Shown here one piece after another: positions 50,842 to 58,647 of a stretch of 64,000 bases of DNA. The stretch spans positions 1,736,001 through 1,800,000 of the forward strand of contig OY969789.1 in the NCBI GenBank assembly GCA_963703085.1, read 5' to 3'. Source of the DNA: DATAEG01 sp963703085 (GTDB lineage: Bacteria; Actinomycetota; Actinomycetes; Mycobacteriales; Jatrophihabitantaceae). The translations under genes were made by a program, and so were the position numbers. Each line of letters begins with the position of its first letter. The first letter of the stretch is position 1. The notes beneath the pieces were generated by a model. It saw only the letters and a list, made by a program, of their open reading frames with translations, searched no databases and had not been told where the DNA came from.

Positions 50842-50899
50842 CGCGATGATCTCGCGAAATGTGCTGCGATAGCGACGAAAATCGCGTGATCATCGCGGG
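50842..50899. repeat. Palindromic intergenic element, copy 6 of 6 (degenerate)
   Basis: The arms CCGCGATGATCTCGCG and CGCGTGATCATCGCGG flank a diverged centre (TGTGCTGCGATAGCGACG). The left arm has a C/T-type change at the sixth base of TGATCA. Unlike the others it lies between two genes of the same direction, after the DUF4446 stop and 13 bases before the GTG of pheA, so it would be in the pheA leader. Confidence 0.8.
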
Positions 50900-50912
50900 A
50901 TAGCCTGACGCC

Positions 50913-51839
50913 GTGGCAGTCCGCTATGCATTCCTCGGCCCGGTCGGGACGTTCGCGCACACCGCGCTGCTGAGCATCCCCGGCGCTATCGAGGCCGAAC
51001 ACCTGCCGATGGCAACGGTGACGCTGGCGATCGACGCGGTACGCAGCGGTGCTGCCGACGGTGCCCTGGTGCCGATGGAGAACTCGGTGGAAGGCGCTGT
51101 CCCGGCCACCCTGGACGAGCTGGCCAACGGCGAGCAACCGCTGGCGATCACGCAGGAGACCTACCTGCCGGTCGAGTTCGATCTGCTGGCCCGGCCAGGC
51201 ACCGCATTGGACGAGATCCGCACCGTGGCGACGCATCCGCACGCGGAGGCCCAGGTCCGCCGGTTCCTGCTCGGCCGGCTGCCGGCTGCCCAGTACGTTC
51301 CGGCCGGCTCGACCGCCGGCGGTGCGGGGCTGGTGGCAGCGGGGGAGGCGGACGCGGCGGTGGCGCCGCCGGCAGCGGGGGAGCAGTACGGCCTGGTCAG
51401 CGTGGCGCGCGATATCGCCGACCACCGTGGCGCAGTCACCCGGTTCGTCCTGCTTGCCCGGGCCAGCACGCCCGGCGCCCCGACCGGCAACGACCGGAGC
51501 ACGCTGGTCGCCTACCTGCGCGAGGACCACTCCGGTGCCCTGCTGGAGATCCTGACCGAGTTCGCGATGCGCGGCGTCAACCTGACGCGCATCGAGTCAC
51601 GGCCGACCAAGGGGCGGCTCGGCCAGTACTGCTTTTCGATCGACTGCGAAGGTCATGTCCGGGACGCCCGGGTCGGCGACGCGCTGGCCGCGATTCACCG
51701 CATCTGCGCCGACGTGCGCTTCCTCGGCTCCTACCCTCGCGCGGACGGCGCGCAGGGCCCGGTCCCGACCGGCCGCAGCGATCCGGACTTCGCCGACGCC
51801 GGTGCCTGGCTCGCGTCCATCCGCGAGACCGGGACGTGA
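50913..51839 (+). CDS. pheA: Prephenate dehydratase
   Basis: A 308-residue enzyme that converts prephenate to phenylpyruvate in phenylalanine synthesis. YAFLGPVGTFAHTAL, VPMENSVEGAVPATLD and THPHAEAQVRRFL belong to the catalytic domain, with the active-site Thr-Arg-Phe in AVTRFVLLAR. The ACT regulatory domain follows, with GALLEILTEFAMRGVNLTRIESRPTK, where phenylalanine binds. GTG start at 50913 fixed by the conserved N-terminus. The palindrome just upstream may affect its mRNA. The Pat-like aminotransferase 3 kb away would perform the next step. Confidence 0.95.
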   Translation: MAVRYAFLGPVGTFAHTALLSIPGAIEAEHLPMATVTLAIDAVRSGAADGALVPMENSVEGAVPATLDELANGEQPLAITQETYLPVEFDLLARPGTALDEIRTVATHPHAEAQVRRFLLGRLPAAQYVPAGSTAGGAGLVAAGEADAAVAPPAAGEQYGLVSVARDIADHRGAVTRFVLLARASTPGAPTGNDRSTLVAYLREDHSGALLEILTEFAMRGVNLTRIESRPTKGRLGQYCFSIDCEGHVRDARVGDALAAIHRICADVRFLGSYPRADGAQGPVPTGRSDPDFADAGAWLASIRETGT

Positions 51840-51855
51840 TGAGGTCCCGGAGGGC

Positions 51856-52179
51856 TCAGAGGTACAGGCCGGTGTTCGCGTCGATGCGCCGGGCGGCGAC
51901 CGCGTGGATGTCACGCTCGCGCAGGAGCAGGTAGTCCTCACCGGTGATCTCGACCTCGTGCCGGTCGTCCGGGCTGAACAGCACCCGATCGCCGAGCTCG
52001 ACGGAGCGCACGTGATTGCCGATCGCCAGCACTTCCGCCCAGATCAGCCGCTTCGACACTTGGGCGGTGGCGGGGATGACGATGCCGCCCGACGAGCGGC
52101 GCTCGCCCTCGTCCTTGGGCATCTTCACCAGTACGCGATCGTGCAGCATCTTGATCGGCAGGCGGTCCGGATCCGTCAC
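51856..52179 (-). CDS. Solitary GroES-like co-chaperonin homologue
   Basis: A 107-residue protein with the GroES fold: LHDRVLVKMPKDEGERRSSGGIVIP is the first part with the mobile loop, and LGDRVLFSPDDRHEVEITGEDYLLLRERDIHAVA is the closing part. The mobile loop (GERRSSGGIVIP) differs from housekeeping GroES (which has T-A/S-G-G-I-V-L), and the C-terminus has an extra ARRIDANTGLYL. No GroEL gene adjoins it. Such short paralogues occur next to pheA in some actinobacteria; their partner is unknown. Confidence 0.8.
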   Translation of the reverse strand: MTDPDRLPIKMLHDRVLVKMPKDEGERRSSGGIVIPATAQVSKRLIWAEVLAIGNHVRSVELGDRVLFSPDDRHEVEITGEDYLLLRERDIHAVAARRIDANTGLYL

Positions 52180-52207
52180 CCACCCAGCCTAGGCGGAGCC
52201 CGCAGCT

Positions 52208-52250
52208 CGCCCCCCGCCCGGTACTCGCGATGATGTCGGAGAGGGGGGCG
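52208..52250 (-). terminator. Possible hairpin terminator
   Basis: CGCCCCCC (52208-52215) and GGGGGGCG (52243-52250) can pair as an 8-bp GC stem with a 27-base loop. It lies just beyond the stop (52260) of the minus-strand sugar operon. There is no U-run. The loop contains CGCGATGAT, a lone fragment of the palindromic element's arm. Confidence 0.35.
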
Positions 52251-52259
52251 GTCAGGTCG

Positions 52260-53264
52260 TCAGTCGGCGGCGTCGAACACTGCGTCGAAGCGGCCCTCGG
52301 CGGGGGTGAAGTCCAACCCGCGTAGGAAGGCAAGGCTGGCCGGTGCGCCTTCGTCCCGGTTCATCCCGGAGTCCTCCCACTCGACAGAGATCGGCCCGGC
52401 GTAGTCGATCGAGTTGAGCATCCGGATGCAGGCCTCCCAGGGAACGTCGCCGTGCCCGACGGAGACGAAGTCGAATCCGCGCCGCGGATCGCCCCAGGGC
52501 AGGTGCGAGCCGAGCACACCGTTGCGCCCGTCCAGCACCACGCGGGTGTCCTTGCAGTCGACGTGGAAGATGCGCTCGCGGAAATCCCAGATGAAGGAGC
52601 GCACGTCGACGCGCTGCCACATCATGTGCGACGGGTCCCAGTTGAAGCCGAACGCCGGATGCCCATCGACTGCTTCCAGCGCGCGCACCGACGTCCAGTA
52701 GTCGTAGGCGATCTCGGACGGGTGCACCTCCAGCGCGAACCGCACACCCTGCGCCTGGAACTCGTCGAGGATCGGTGTCCATCGGGTGGCGAAGTCCGCA
52801 TAACCCTTGTCGATGACGGCATCGGGCACCGGCGGGAACATCGCCACGAACGGCCAGATGGACGAGCCGGTGAACCCGACGACCACGTCCACTCCGAACG
52901 CCTTCGCCGCACGCGCCGTGATCTTCATGGTCTCCGCGGCGCGCTGCCGGACCCCTTCGGGATCGCCGTCGCCCCACACCCGCGGCGGCACGATCGCCTT
53001 GTGCCGGAAGTCGATCGGGTCATCGCAGACGCTCTGCCCGACAAGGTGGGCCGAGATAGCCCAGCAGCCGAGCCCGTACCGGTCCAGGATCGCGCGGCGC
53101 TCGGCCACATAGTCGGGATCGGTGGCCGCGCGTTCGACGTCGAGATGTCGCGGGTCGGTGGCGATCTCCAGGCCGTCGAAGCCCCAGTCGGCGGCCTTCT
53201 GGCAAACCTCTTCGAAGGTCAGGTCGACCCACTGGCCGGTGAACAGCGTGTGCTTGCGTGACAT
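52260..53264 (-). CDS. Sugar phosphate isomerase/epimerase (AP-endonuclease-2-like TIM barrel)
   Basis: A 334-residue protein of the xylose-isomerase-like TIM-barrel family. WGFDGLEIATDPRHL, GCWAISAHLVGQ, VRFALEVHPSEIAYDY, FGFNWDPSHMMWQ, IFHVDCKDTRV and ISVEWEDSGMN supply the metal-binding His, Glu and Asp positions along the barrel. The substrate is unknown; the family includes inosose and keto-sugar isomerases. It follows the oxidoreductase gene by 48 bases and is the last gene of the LacI-type operon. ATG start. Confidence 0.85.
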   Translation of the reverse strand: MSRKHTLFTGQWVDLTFEEVCQKAADWGFDGLEIATDPRHLDVERAATDPDYVAERRAILDRYGLGCWAISAHLVGQSVCDDPIDFRHKAIVPPRVWGDGDPEGVRQRAAETMKITARAAKAFGVDVVVGFTGSSIWPFVAMFPPVPDAVIDKGYADFATRWTPILDEFQAQGVRFALEVHPSEIAYDYWTSVRALEAVDGHPAFGFNWDPSHMMWQRVDVRSFIWDFRERIFHVDCKDTRVVLDGRNGVLGSHLPWGDPRRGFDFVSVGHGDVPWEACIRMLNSIDYAGPISVEWEDSGMNRDEGAPASLAFLRGLDFTPAEGRFDAVFDAAD

Positions 53265-53312
53265 GGCATCCCCAAGTCGGCGAACGGACGGTGCTGCGAC
53301 GCTACCCAGTGC

Positions 53313-54416
53313 TCAGGCGCCGGTGCGCAGGTCGATCAGCGGTACCGGTGCTGGTCGCTCGCAGGTGGTGCTCAGCAGCACAGCCTGGCCGGAGTGCGCC
53401 GCCGTGATGATCGACTCCATCACGTCGAGTACGTGCAAGGCGAGTTCACCGGAGGCTCGATGCGCTTCGTCCGCGTCCACCGCCCGGGCCAGATCGGCCA
53501 GCCCGATGCCGCGGCCACCGGCGAGGTAGCCGGCCACCGGGGCCACCTCGGCCCAAGCCTGCTCGCCCACGCGCCGGACACTCACCGGGCCGTCGAAGTA
53601 ATTCGGGTCCGGTACGCCCATCGAGCCGGTCTCGCCGTAGACCTCGATCCGCGGCAACGTCGACTCGCCGGGCACGTCGAAGGACGTGATCAGGGTGGAG
53701 ATGGCGCCGTCGGCGTGTTCGAGGGACGCCGAGACGTGGGTGTCGACCTCCACGTCGATGACCAGCCCGGCGTTGGGCCCGGCGCTGACTCGACGCTGCG
53801 GCCTCGAAGCCCGCGCCATCCCGACGACGCGGCGGACCGGGCCGAGCAGGGTGACCAGGGAGCTGAGGTAGTACGGCCCCAGGTCGTACAGCGGCCCCGC
53901 TCCGGGCTGGTAGAAGAACGCCGGGTTGGCGTGCCAGTTGTCCGGGCCGCCGCCGGCGAAGAAGGCCGTCGCGGCCACCGGGCGTCCGATGTCGCCCCGG
54001 TCCAGCACGGCACGGGCGGTCTGCAGGCCGGTGCCCAGCACGGTGTCCGGTGCGCAGCCCACCCGCAGCCCGGCGGCCGCGGCCACGGTCAGGACGTCCC
54101 GACCGTCGCGCACCGTCGTCGCCAACGGCTTCTCGCCGTAGACGTGCTTGCCGGCCGCCAACGCAGCACGGGCCAACTCGGCGTGCACCGACGGGATGGT
54201 CAGGTTCAGCACCACGTCCACGTCATCGGCCGCGACCGCCTCCGCCGGGCTCAGCGGCCGTACTCCATCGTGGCGCGCCGCAACCTCGGTGGCCCGCTCG
54301 GGAAGGACGTCGGCGCAGGCCACCAGCCGCAGGTCGGCGAGCGCGTCAATGGCGGCGAGGTACTGGCCGCTGATGTTGCCGCAACCGATCATGGCCACGC
54401 GGGCGGCAGCGCTCAT
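53313..54416 (-). CDS. Gfo/Idh/MocA-family oxidoreductase
   Basis: A 367-residue NAD(P)-dependent dehydrogenase. RVAMIGCGNISGQYLAAIDAL is the Rossmann dinucleotide site. AGKHVYGEKPLATTV has the Glu-Lys-Pro active-site signature. The C-terminal sheet domain contains AGPLYDLGPYYLSSLVTLLG, where the family keeps a conserved histidine-bearing helix; here the D-x-G-x-Y form is seen. It would oxidise a sugar or inositol derivative. Its ATG overlaps the stop of the upstream isomerase gene (ATGA), so the two are translationally coupled. The larger frame to 54524 is upstream of the true start. Confidence 0.88.
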   Translation of the reverse strand: MSAAARVAMIGCGNISGQYLAAIDALADLRLVACADVLPERATEVAARHDGVRPLSPAEAVAADDVDVVLNLTIPSVHAELARAALAAGKHVYGEKPLATTVRDGRDVLTVAAAAGLRVGCAPDTVLGTGLQTARAVLDRGDIGRPVAATAFFAGGGPDNWHANPAFFYQPGAGPLYDLGPYYLSSLVTLLGPVRRVVGMARASRPQRRVSAGPNAGLVIDVEVDTHVSASLEHADGAISTLITSFDVPGESTLPRIEVYGETGSMGVPDPNYFDGPVSVRRVGEQAWAEVAPVAGYLAGGRGIGLADLARAVDADEAHRASGELALHVLDVMESIITAAHSGQAVLLSTTCERPAPVPLIDLRTGA

Positions 54417-55222
54417 CCTTGCGCCGACCAGGTGCTGACACCGCTGTCGACGGCCCATCGGGCCCCGGCCTCGATGACGTCGAAGACATCGCCGGCGCAA
54501 CTGTCGATCTCCAGCACGTGCCACTCAGCGTCGCTGGCCGCAGCGATAGCGCCGGTCAGGTCGACCGAGCCGCTGCCTGCCGCGACCTGGTCCACGGCTA
54601 GCTGCGCCGGGCCGTCCTTGACGTGCAGCGAACGAACCCGCGGTGCGTATCTGGCAACGAGTTCGGCAGGCGGCGCACCCCCGGTCTGGGCCCAGTAGAT
54701 GTCGACCTGCAGCTCGACCTCCGGGCCGGCCGCCTCCACCAGTAGGTCATACGCGGTGCGACCGTCGGCCAGTTCGGTGAACTCCAGCCAGTGATTGTGG
54801 TAGGCCAGCCGCAGCCCGCGCTGCTTGGCGTTGGCCGCGGCCTCGGCCAACCGCGCGCCCAGCCGTTGGGTCGAGTCGGCGCCGCCGAACGGGTCGGAAT
54901 CGAAGCCGGGCACCCCGTTGGGGGAGGGGACGACGAGCACCTCGAGGCCCACCGCCTCGGCCGCATCGAGAACCTGCTCCGTGCGGTCGCCGAGCGGGGC
55001 CTGGCTGTGGGCCCAGCGCGCGACGAGCCCGGCGGAGTCGAGGTCACGGCGCAGCGCCGCAGCGTGGGCGGCGGCCGAAGCCGCGTCGCCGGCGCCGATG
55101 CCGAACGGCTCAACGGTGCCGAAGCCCAGCACCGCCAGGCGCTGCAACGCGCCGGCCTGATCCGCGGCGAGCGCGTCCCGGACGGAGTAGAGCTGGACGG
55201 CGAGCGGACGAGCCATGGTCAT
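54413..55222 (-). CDS. Sugar phosphate isomerase/epimerase, first gene of LacI-type operon
   Basis: A 269-residue TIM-barrel isomerase. VQLYSVRDALAADQAGALQRLAVLGFGTVEPFG is a typical N-terminus. LRLAYHNHWLEF, VELQVDIYWAQTGG, RVRSLHVKDGPA and WHVLEIDSC give the expected metal ligands (His, Glu/Asp, His). It differs clearly from the isomerase at 52260, so the operon holds two distinct isomerases around one dehydrogenase, a plan seen in inositol and keto-sugar pathways. ATG 55220-55222 has GAGGAG nine bases upstream, and a perfect operator lies about 42 bases upstream. Confidence 0.85.
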   Translation of the reverse strand: MTMARPLAVQLYSVRDALAADQAGALQRLAVLGFGTVEPFGIGAGDAASAAAHAAALRRDLDSAGLVARWAHSQAPLGDRTEQVLDAAEAVGLEVLVVPSPNGVPGFDSDPFGGADSTQRLGARLAEAAANAKQRGLRLAYHNHWLEFTELADGRTAYDLLVEAAGPEVELQVDIYWAQTGGAPPAELVARYAPRVRSLHVKDGPAQLAVDQVAAGSGSVDLTGAIAAASDAEWHVLEIDSCAGDVFDVIEAGARWAVDSGVSTWSAQG

Positions 55223-55263
55223 GCGGATGAGCTCCTCGGTTAGACATTTCGGGATGTTTGTTG

Positions 55264-55277
55264 TGAGAGCGCTCTCA
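55264..55277. promoter_or_regulatory. Perfect LacI/GalR-type operator
   Basis: TGAGAGCGCTCTCA is a perfect 14-bp palindrome with the central CG and the outer TGNGAGC half-sites typical of LacI/GalR-family operators. It stands in the leader region of the three-gene sugar operon. No LacI-type gene is in the window, so the repressor is encoded elsewhere. Confidence 0.75.
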
Positions 55278-55364
55278 TTGTGCCCTCCGATCAGGGCTGC
55301 TGACCAGACCCAACTTGCCACCCCGGAGGTTCAGCGCTTAGCCGGGGTTGGCCGTGCCCGCCGA

Positions 55365-55712
55365 TCAGCCCCAACCCAGCTCGTGCAGCCGGGCGTCGTC
55401 GATGCCGAAATGGTGGCCGACTTCGTGCACCACCGTCACCGCGACCTGCTGCGCGAGCTCTTCCTCGGTACTGCAGATGCGCAGCAACGGCAGCCGGTAG
55501 ATGGTGATCTCGTCGGGCAGCGCCCAGGTGTAGTCGTGGGTGCGCCGGGTGAGGTCGACGCCGTGATAGAGCCCGAGCAGGTGCGGGTTCTCCGGGTGCT
55601 GGTCAGCGGCCCGGATCACGACGTTGCTCAGTTCTTTCATGAGCTCGGGCGGGATGCGGTCCAGCGCCTCGCCGATCAGCTCTTCGAATCGCTCCGGCGA
55701 GACCTGCAGCAT
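55365..55712 (-). CDS. Small zincin-like metallopeptidase (DUF1025/Rv3836-like)
   Basis: A 115-residue protein with the zinc-protease motif VVHEVGHHFGIDD (HEVGH at residues 96-100, catalytic E97, third ligand likely D105 or nearby). PDEITIYRLPLLRICSTEEELAQQV precedes it, as in the small metallopeptidase family found next to serS and pheA in actinobacteria. No exported signal is present. The start at ATG 55710-55712 is fixed by the family length, though GGAGG lies only one base before it, which is unusually close. Confidence 0.85.
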   Translation of the reverse strand: MLQVSPERFEELIGEALDRIPPELMKELSNVVIRAADQHPENPHLLGLYHGVDLTRRTHDYTWALPDEITIYRLPLLRICSTEEELAQQVAVTVVHEVGHHFGIDDARLHELGWG

Positions 55713-55720
55713 GCCTCCAT

Positions 55721-55762
55721 GGTGCCCGGTGCCCGGTGCCCGGTGCCCGGTGACCGGTGACC
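55721..55762. repeat. 7-bp tandem repeat, six units
   Basis: Four exact copies of GGTGCCC are followed by two of GGTGACC, a 42-base microsatellite in the leader of the metallopeptidase gene. It begins nine bases upstream of that gene's ATG. Copy-number change here could alter the spacing of upstream signals. Confidence 0.9.
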
Positions 55763-55784
55763 GGGCGCCGCCGCCGGGCACTGC

Positions 55785-56111
55785 TCAGTTGTGGAACTGC
55801 GGAATGATCAGGTACAGCCCGTAGCCGACGGCGGCCGCGCAGATCAGGAAGCAGGTCGCGGCCAGCACCGCACCTGGGCCGCGGGCACCCTGCACCGCCG
55901 TACCGCCAGCGCCGGCGTCGATCGCGGCAAGCGACGCCGGAGCTTCGTCCGGCTCGGCGGCGTGGCCCTGCATCCACGAGACGCCGACGATGCCGACCGA
56001 GAACAGCACCACAATCGCAACGCCGAACACGAAGCTGACCCCGGCGACCTTCCCGAGTGCAGCCCAGTCGATGAAGGGGGTTGCCGCCGTGGCGGCTGCG
56101 AGGTGTGACAT
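55785..56111 (-). CDS. Small two-helix membrane protein, PitA partner (Rv0544c-like)
   Basis: A 108-residue protein with two hydrophobic helices (VSFVFGVAIVVLFSVGIVGVSW and GAVLAATCFLICAAAVGYGLYLIIP) joined by a ~40-residue hydrophilic loop. It follows the pitA gene by 32 bases on the same strand. In mycobacteria pitA (Rv0545c) also has a small transmembrane neighbour, Rv0544c, of the same size and layout. A role in phosphate uptake is inferred from that context only. The start ATG 56109-56111 has GGAGG six bases upstream. Confidence 0.7.
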   Translation of the reverse strand: MSHLAAATAATPFIDWAALGKVAGVSFVFGVAIVVLFSVGIVGVSWMQGHAAEPDEAPASLAAIDAGAGGTAVQGARGPGAVLAATCFLICAAAVGYGLYLIIPQFHN

Positions 56112-56143
56112 GCCCATCCTCCGATCAGGCGGCTGCGGCGAGT

Positions 56144-57286
56144 TCACGCTCGCCGCGCAGGGACACGGTCGGCGCGTCGTTGACGTTTCTGAGCGGTGAC
56201 CGGGGCGCGGCGCGAGCGCACCACGATGTAGCCCACCAGCACGAGCGCGACCACGCCGACGACGGCAACTCCACCGTCGCCCTGGTCGGCGAGCTTTCCG
56301 GACAGTGCGCCGACCAGCGCGGCAACCGGCAGGGTGAACAGCCAGGCCAGGGCGAGTCGACCGGCGATGTTCCACCGGACGTCGGCGAGCTTGCGACCCA
56401 GCCCGGAGCCCAGGATGCCGCCGGAGGCTACTTGCGTCGTGGAGAGGGCGAAACCCAGGTGGGCGGACGCCAGCAGTACGGCGGTGGACGCGGTCTCTGC
56501 GGCGAATCCCTGCGGCGACTCGATGTCGGTGATGCCCTTGCCCATCGTCCGAATGATCCGCCAGCCGCCGATCGACGTGCCCAGCGCGATCGCCAGCCCG
56601 GCGGCCATGATCACCCACCAGGGCGGCCCGCTGCCTTCGCTCAGGTGCCCGTTGACGATGAGCACCAGGGTGATCACGCCCATCGTCTTCTGCGCATCAC
56701 CCGTGCCGTGCGCCAGCGACACCATGGACGCGGAGATGGTCTGGCCACGCCGGAACCCGTCCGTGGCTGCCTTCCTGCCGGCCCTCCTGGTGATCGTGTA
56801 CGCGGCGTAGGTGCCGAGCAGGGCGATGATGCCGCAGACAACGGGGGAGATGAGGGCGGGCAGGACGATCTTCGAGAACACCTTGTCGAAGTGCACCGCC
56901 CCCGAGCCGAGCACCACCCACACAGCGCCGATCAAGCCACCGAACAGTGCGTGCGAGGACGACGACGGCAGCCCCAGCAGCCAGGTGGCCAGATTCCACA
57001 GGATTGCGCCGACCAGGCCGGCGAAGATGATCGCGGTGCCGTTCACCCCGCTGGCCGACAGCTTGGTGTCATCGACGATGCCGCCGGAGATGGTCTTGGC
57101 GACCTCGGTCGAGATGAAGGCACCGACCAGGTTGAGTGCCCCCGACACGACCACCGCTACCCGCGGCGACAGCGCGCCGGTGGCAATGGAGGTCGCCATC
57201 GCGTTCGCGGTGTCGTGGAATCCGTTGGTGAAGTCGAAGGCGAGCGCCGTGATGATCACGACGATGACGAGGAACGAGACGTCCAT
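56144..57286 (-). CDS. pitA: Inorganic phosphate transporter, PitA family
   Basis: A 380-residue polytopic membrane protein. ALAFDFTNGFHDTANAMATSIATGAL is the first PiT signature. LVGAILWNLATWLLGLPSSSSHALFGGLIGAV is the conserved mid-region, and LAHGTGDAQKTMGVITL is the second, partly degenerate N-D-A signature. These are the hallmarks of low-affinity, metal-phosphate/H+ symporters. A strong ribosome binding site, GGGAGGGG, lies just before the ATG. It is divergent from serS. Confidence 0.93.
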   Translation of the reverse strand: MDVSFLVIVVIITALAFDFTNGFHDTANAMATSIATGALSPRVAVVVSGALNLVGAFISTEVAKTISGGIVDDTKLSASGVNGTAIIFAGLVGAILWNLATWLLGLPSSSSHALFGGLIGAVWVVLGSGAVHFDKVFSKIVLPALISPVVCGIIALLGTYAAYTITRRAGRKAATDGFRRGQTISASMVSLAHGTGDAQKTMGVITLVLIVNGHLSEGSGPPWWVIMAAGLAIALGTSIGGWRIIRTMGKGITDIESPQGFAAETASTAVLLASAHLGFALSTTQVASGGILGSGLGRKLADVRWNIAGRLALAWLFTLPVAALVGALSGKLADQGDGGVAVVGVVALVLVGYIVVRSRRAPVTAQKRQRRADRVPARRA

Positions 57287-57384
57287 GCGCCCCTCCCGGG
57301 CAGGCGAAGAATGCGGCCGTCGCGGAACGTATCGGCGCTACGTGAACGAAGAATGAACCACTGTTGGCCAGATAGCCTGGGCTG

Positions 57385-58647
57385 GTGATCGACCTTCGCC
57401 AGCTGCGCGACGACCCGGACAGAGCACGCAAGTCGCAACGCGCTCGGGGCGCCGACTCCGCCGCCGTGGACGAACTGCTGGCCGCTGACGACCGCCGCCG
57501 GGCGGCCATCTCCCGTGCCGATGGCCTGCGCGGCGAGCAGAAGACGATCGGCCGCGAGGTCAGCCGGGCGGCACCCGAGCACCGTGCCGAAGTGCTGCAC
57601 CGGGCAAAGCAGCTGGCGGCGGACGTCAAGGAGGCCGAGGCCGAGGAGGCGCACGCCGCCGAGGCGCTGCGCGCGGCGCACCTGGCGCTGCCCAACATCA
57701 TCGAGGACGGCGTGCCGCCCGGCGGCGAGGACGACTTCGTGGTGCTCGACCACGTCGGGGAGCCGCCGGCCGTCACTGAGCCACGCGACCACCTACAGAT
57801 CGGCAGTGACCTGCGCGCGATCGACACGGAGCGCGGCGCCAAGGTGTCCGGCTCGCGCTTCTACTTCCTCACCGGCATCGGCGCCCAACTCGAACTGGCG
57901 CTGGTCAACCTGGCCATGGAGCACGCCGGACGGGCCGGGTTCACCCCCGTCATCGCGCCGGCGTTGGTCAAGCCGGAGATCATGGAGGGCACCGGTTTCC
58001 TCGGTGCGCACGCCAGCGAGGTCTACCGGCTGGCCGAGGACGATCTCTATCTCGTCGGCACCAGCGAGGTGTCCCTGGCCGGGTACCACTCGAACGAGAT
58101 CCTGGACGCGGCCGATCTGCCGCTGCGCTACGCCGGCTTCTCGGCCTGCTTCCGCCGCGAGGCCGGGTCCTACGGCAAGGACACCCGCGGCATCATCCGG
58201 GTGCACTGGTTCGACAAGGTCGAGATGTTCTCCTACGTGTCGGCCGACGAGGCGCAGGAGGAGCACCGCCGGCTGCTGGCCTGGGAGCAGGAGTTCATGG
58301 ACGCCCTGGAGCTGTCCTATCGAGTCATCGACGTCGCCGCCGGCGATCTCGGTTCCAGCGCCGCACGGAAGTTCGACATCGAGGCCTGGTTCCCGTCCCA
58401 GCACGCGTACCGGGAGCTCACCTCGACCAGTAACTGCACGACCTACCAGGCCCGCCGGCTCAACATCCGCAGCCGCGGCGGCGGTTCGGGCACCGAGCCG
58501 GTCGCGACGCTGAACGGGACGATGTGCGCGGTGGCGCGCACCATCGCCTGCCTGCTCGATCACCATCAGCAGCCGGACGGCACCGTCTACGTGCCGGTGG
58601 CCCTGCGGCCCTGGCTCGGCGGCCGCGAGGTGCTGAGCGCTTCGTGA
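57385..58647 (+). CDS. serS: Seryl-tRNA synthetase
   Basis: A 420-residue class II synthetase that charges tRNA-Ser. The N-terminal coiled-coil arm spans about residues 25-105 (RADGLRGEQKTIGREVSR onward). The catalytic core has motif 1 around FTPVIAPALVKPEIMEGTGF, motif 2 ACFRREAGSYGKDTRGIIRVHWF and motif 3 NGTMCAVARTIACLLDHHQ. GTG start at 57385, fixed by the conserved MIDLRQLRDDPD. Its TGA overlaps the GTG of the HAD phosphatase gene (GTGA), so the two are coupled. Confidence 0.97.
   Translation: MIDLRQLRDDPDRARKSQRARGADSAAVDELLAADDRRRAAISRADGLRGEQKTIGREVSRAAPEHRAEVLHRAKQLAADVKEAEAEEAHAAEALRAAHLALPNIIEDGVPPGGEDDFVVLDHVGEPPAVTEPRDHLQIGSDLRAIDTERGAKVSGSRFYFLTGIGAQLELALVNLAMEHAGRAGFTPVIAPALVKPEIMEGTGFLGAHASEVYRLAEDDLYLVGTSEVSLAGYHSNEILDAADLPLRYAGFSACFRREAGSYGKDTRGIIRVHWFDKVEMFSYVSADEAQEEHRRLLAWEQEFMDALELSYRVIDVAAGDLGSSAARKFDIEAWFPSQHAYRELTSTSNCTTYQARRLNIRSRGGGSGTEPVATLNGTMCAVARTIACLLDHHQQPDGTVYVPVALRPWLGGREVLSAS

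Noticed and set aside
52225..52240. CGCGATGAT, possibly a seventh palindromic element
   Set aside because: Only one arm fragment is present, with no matching right arm, so it is not counted as a copy.
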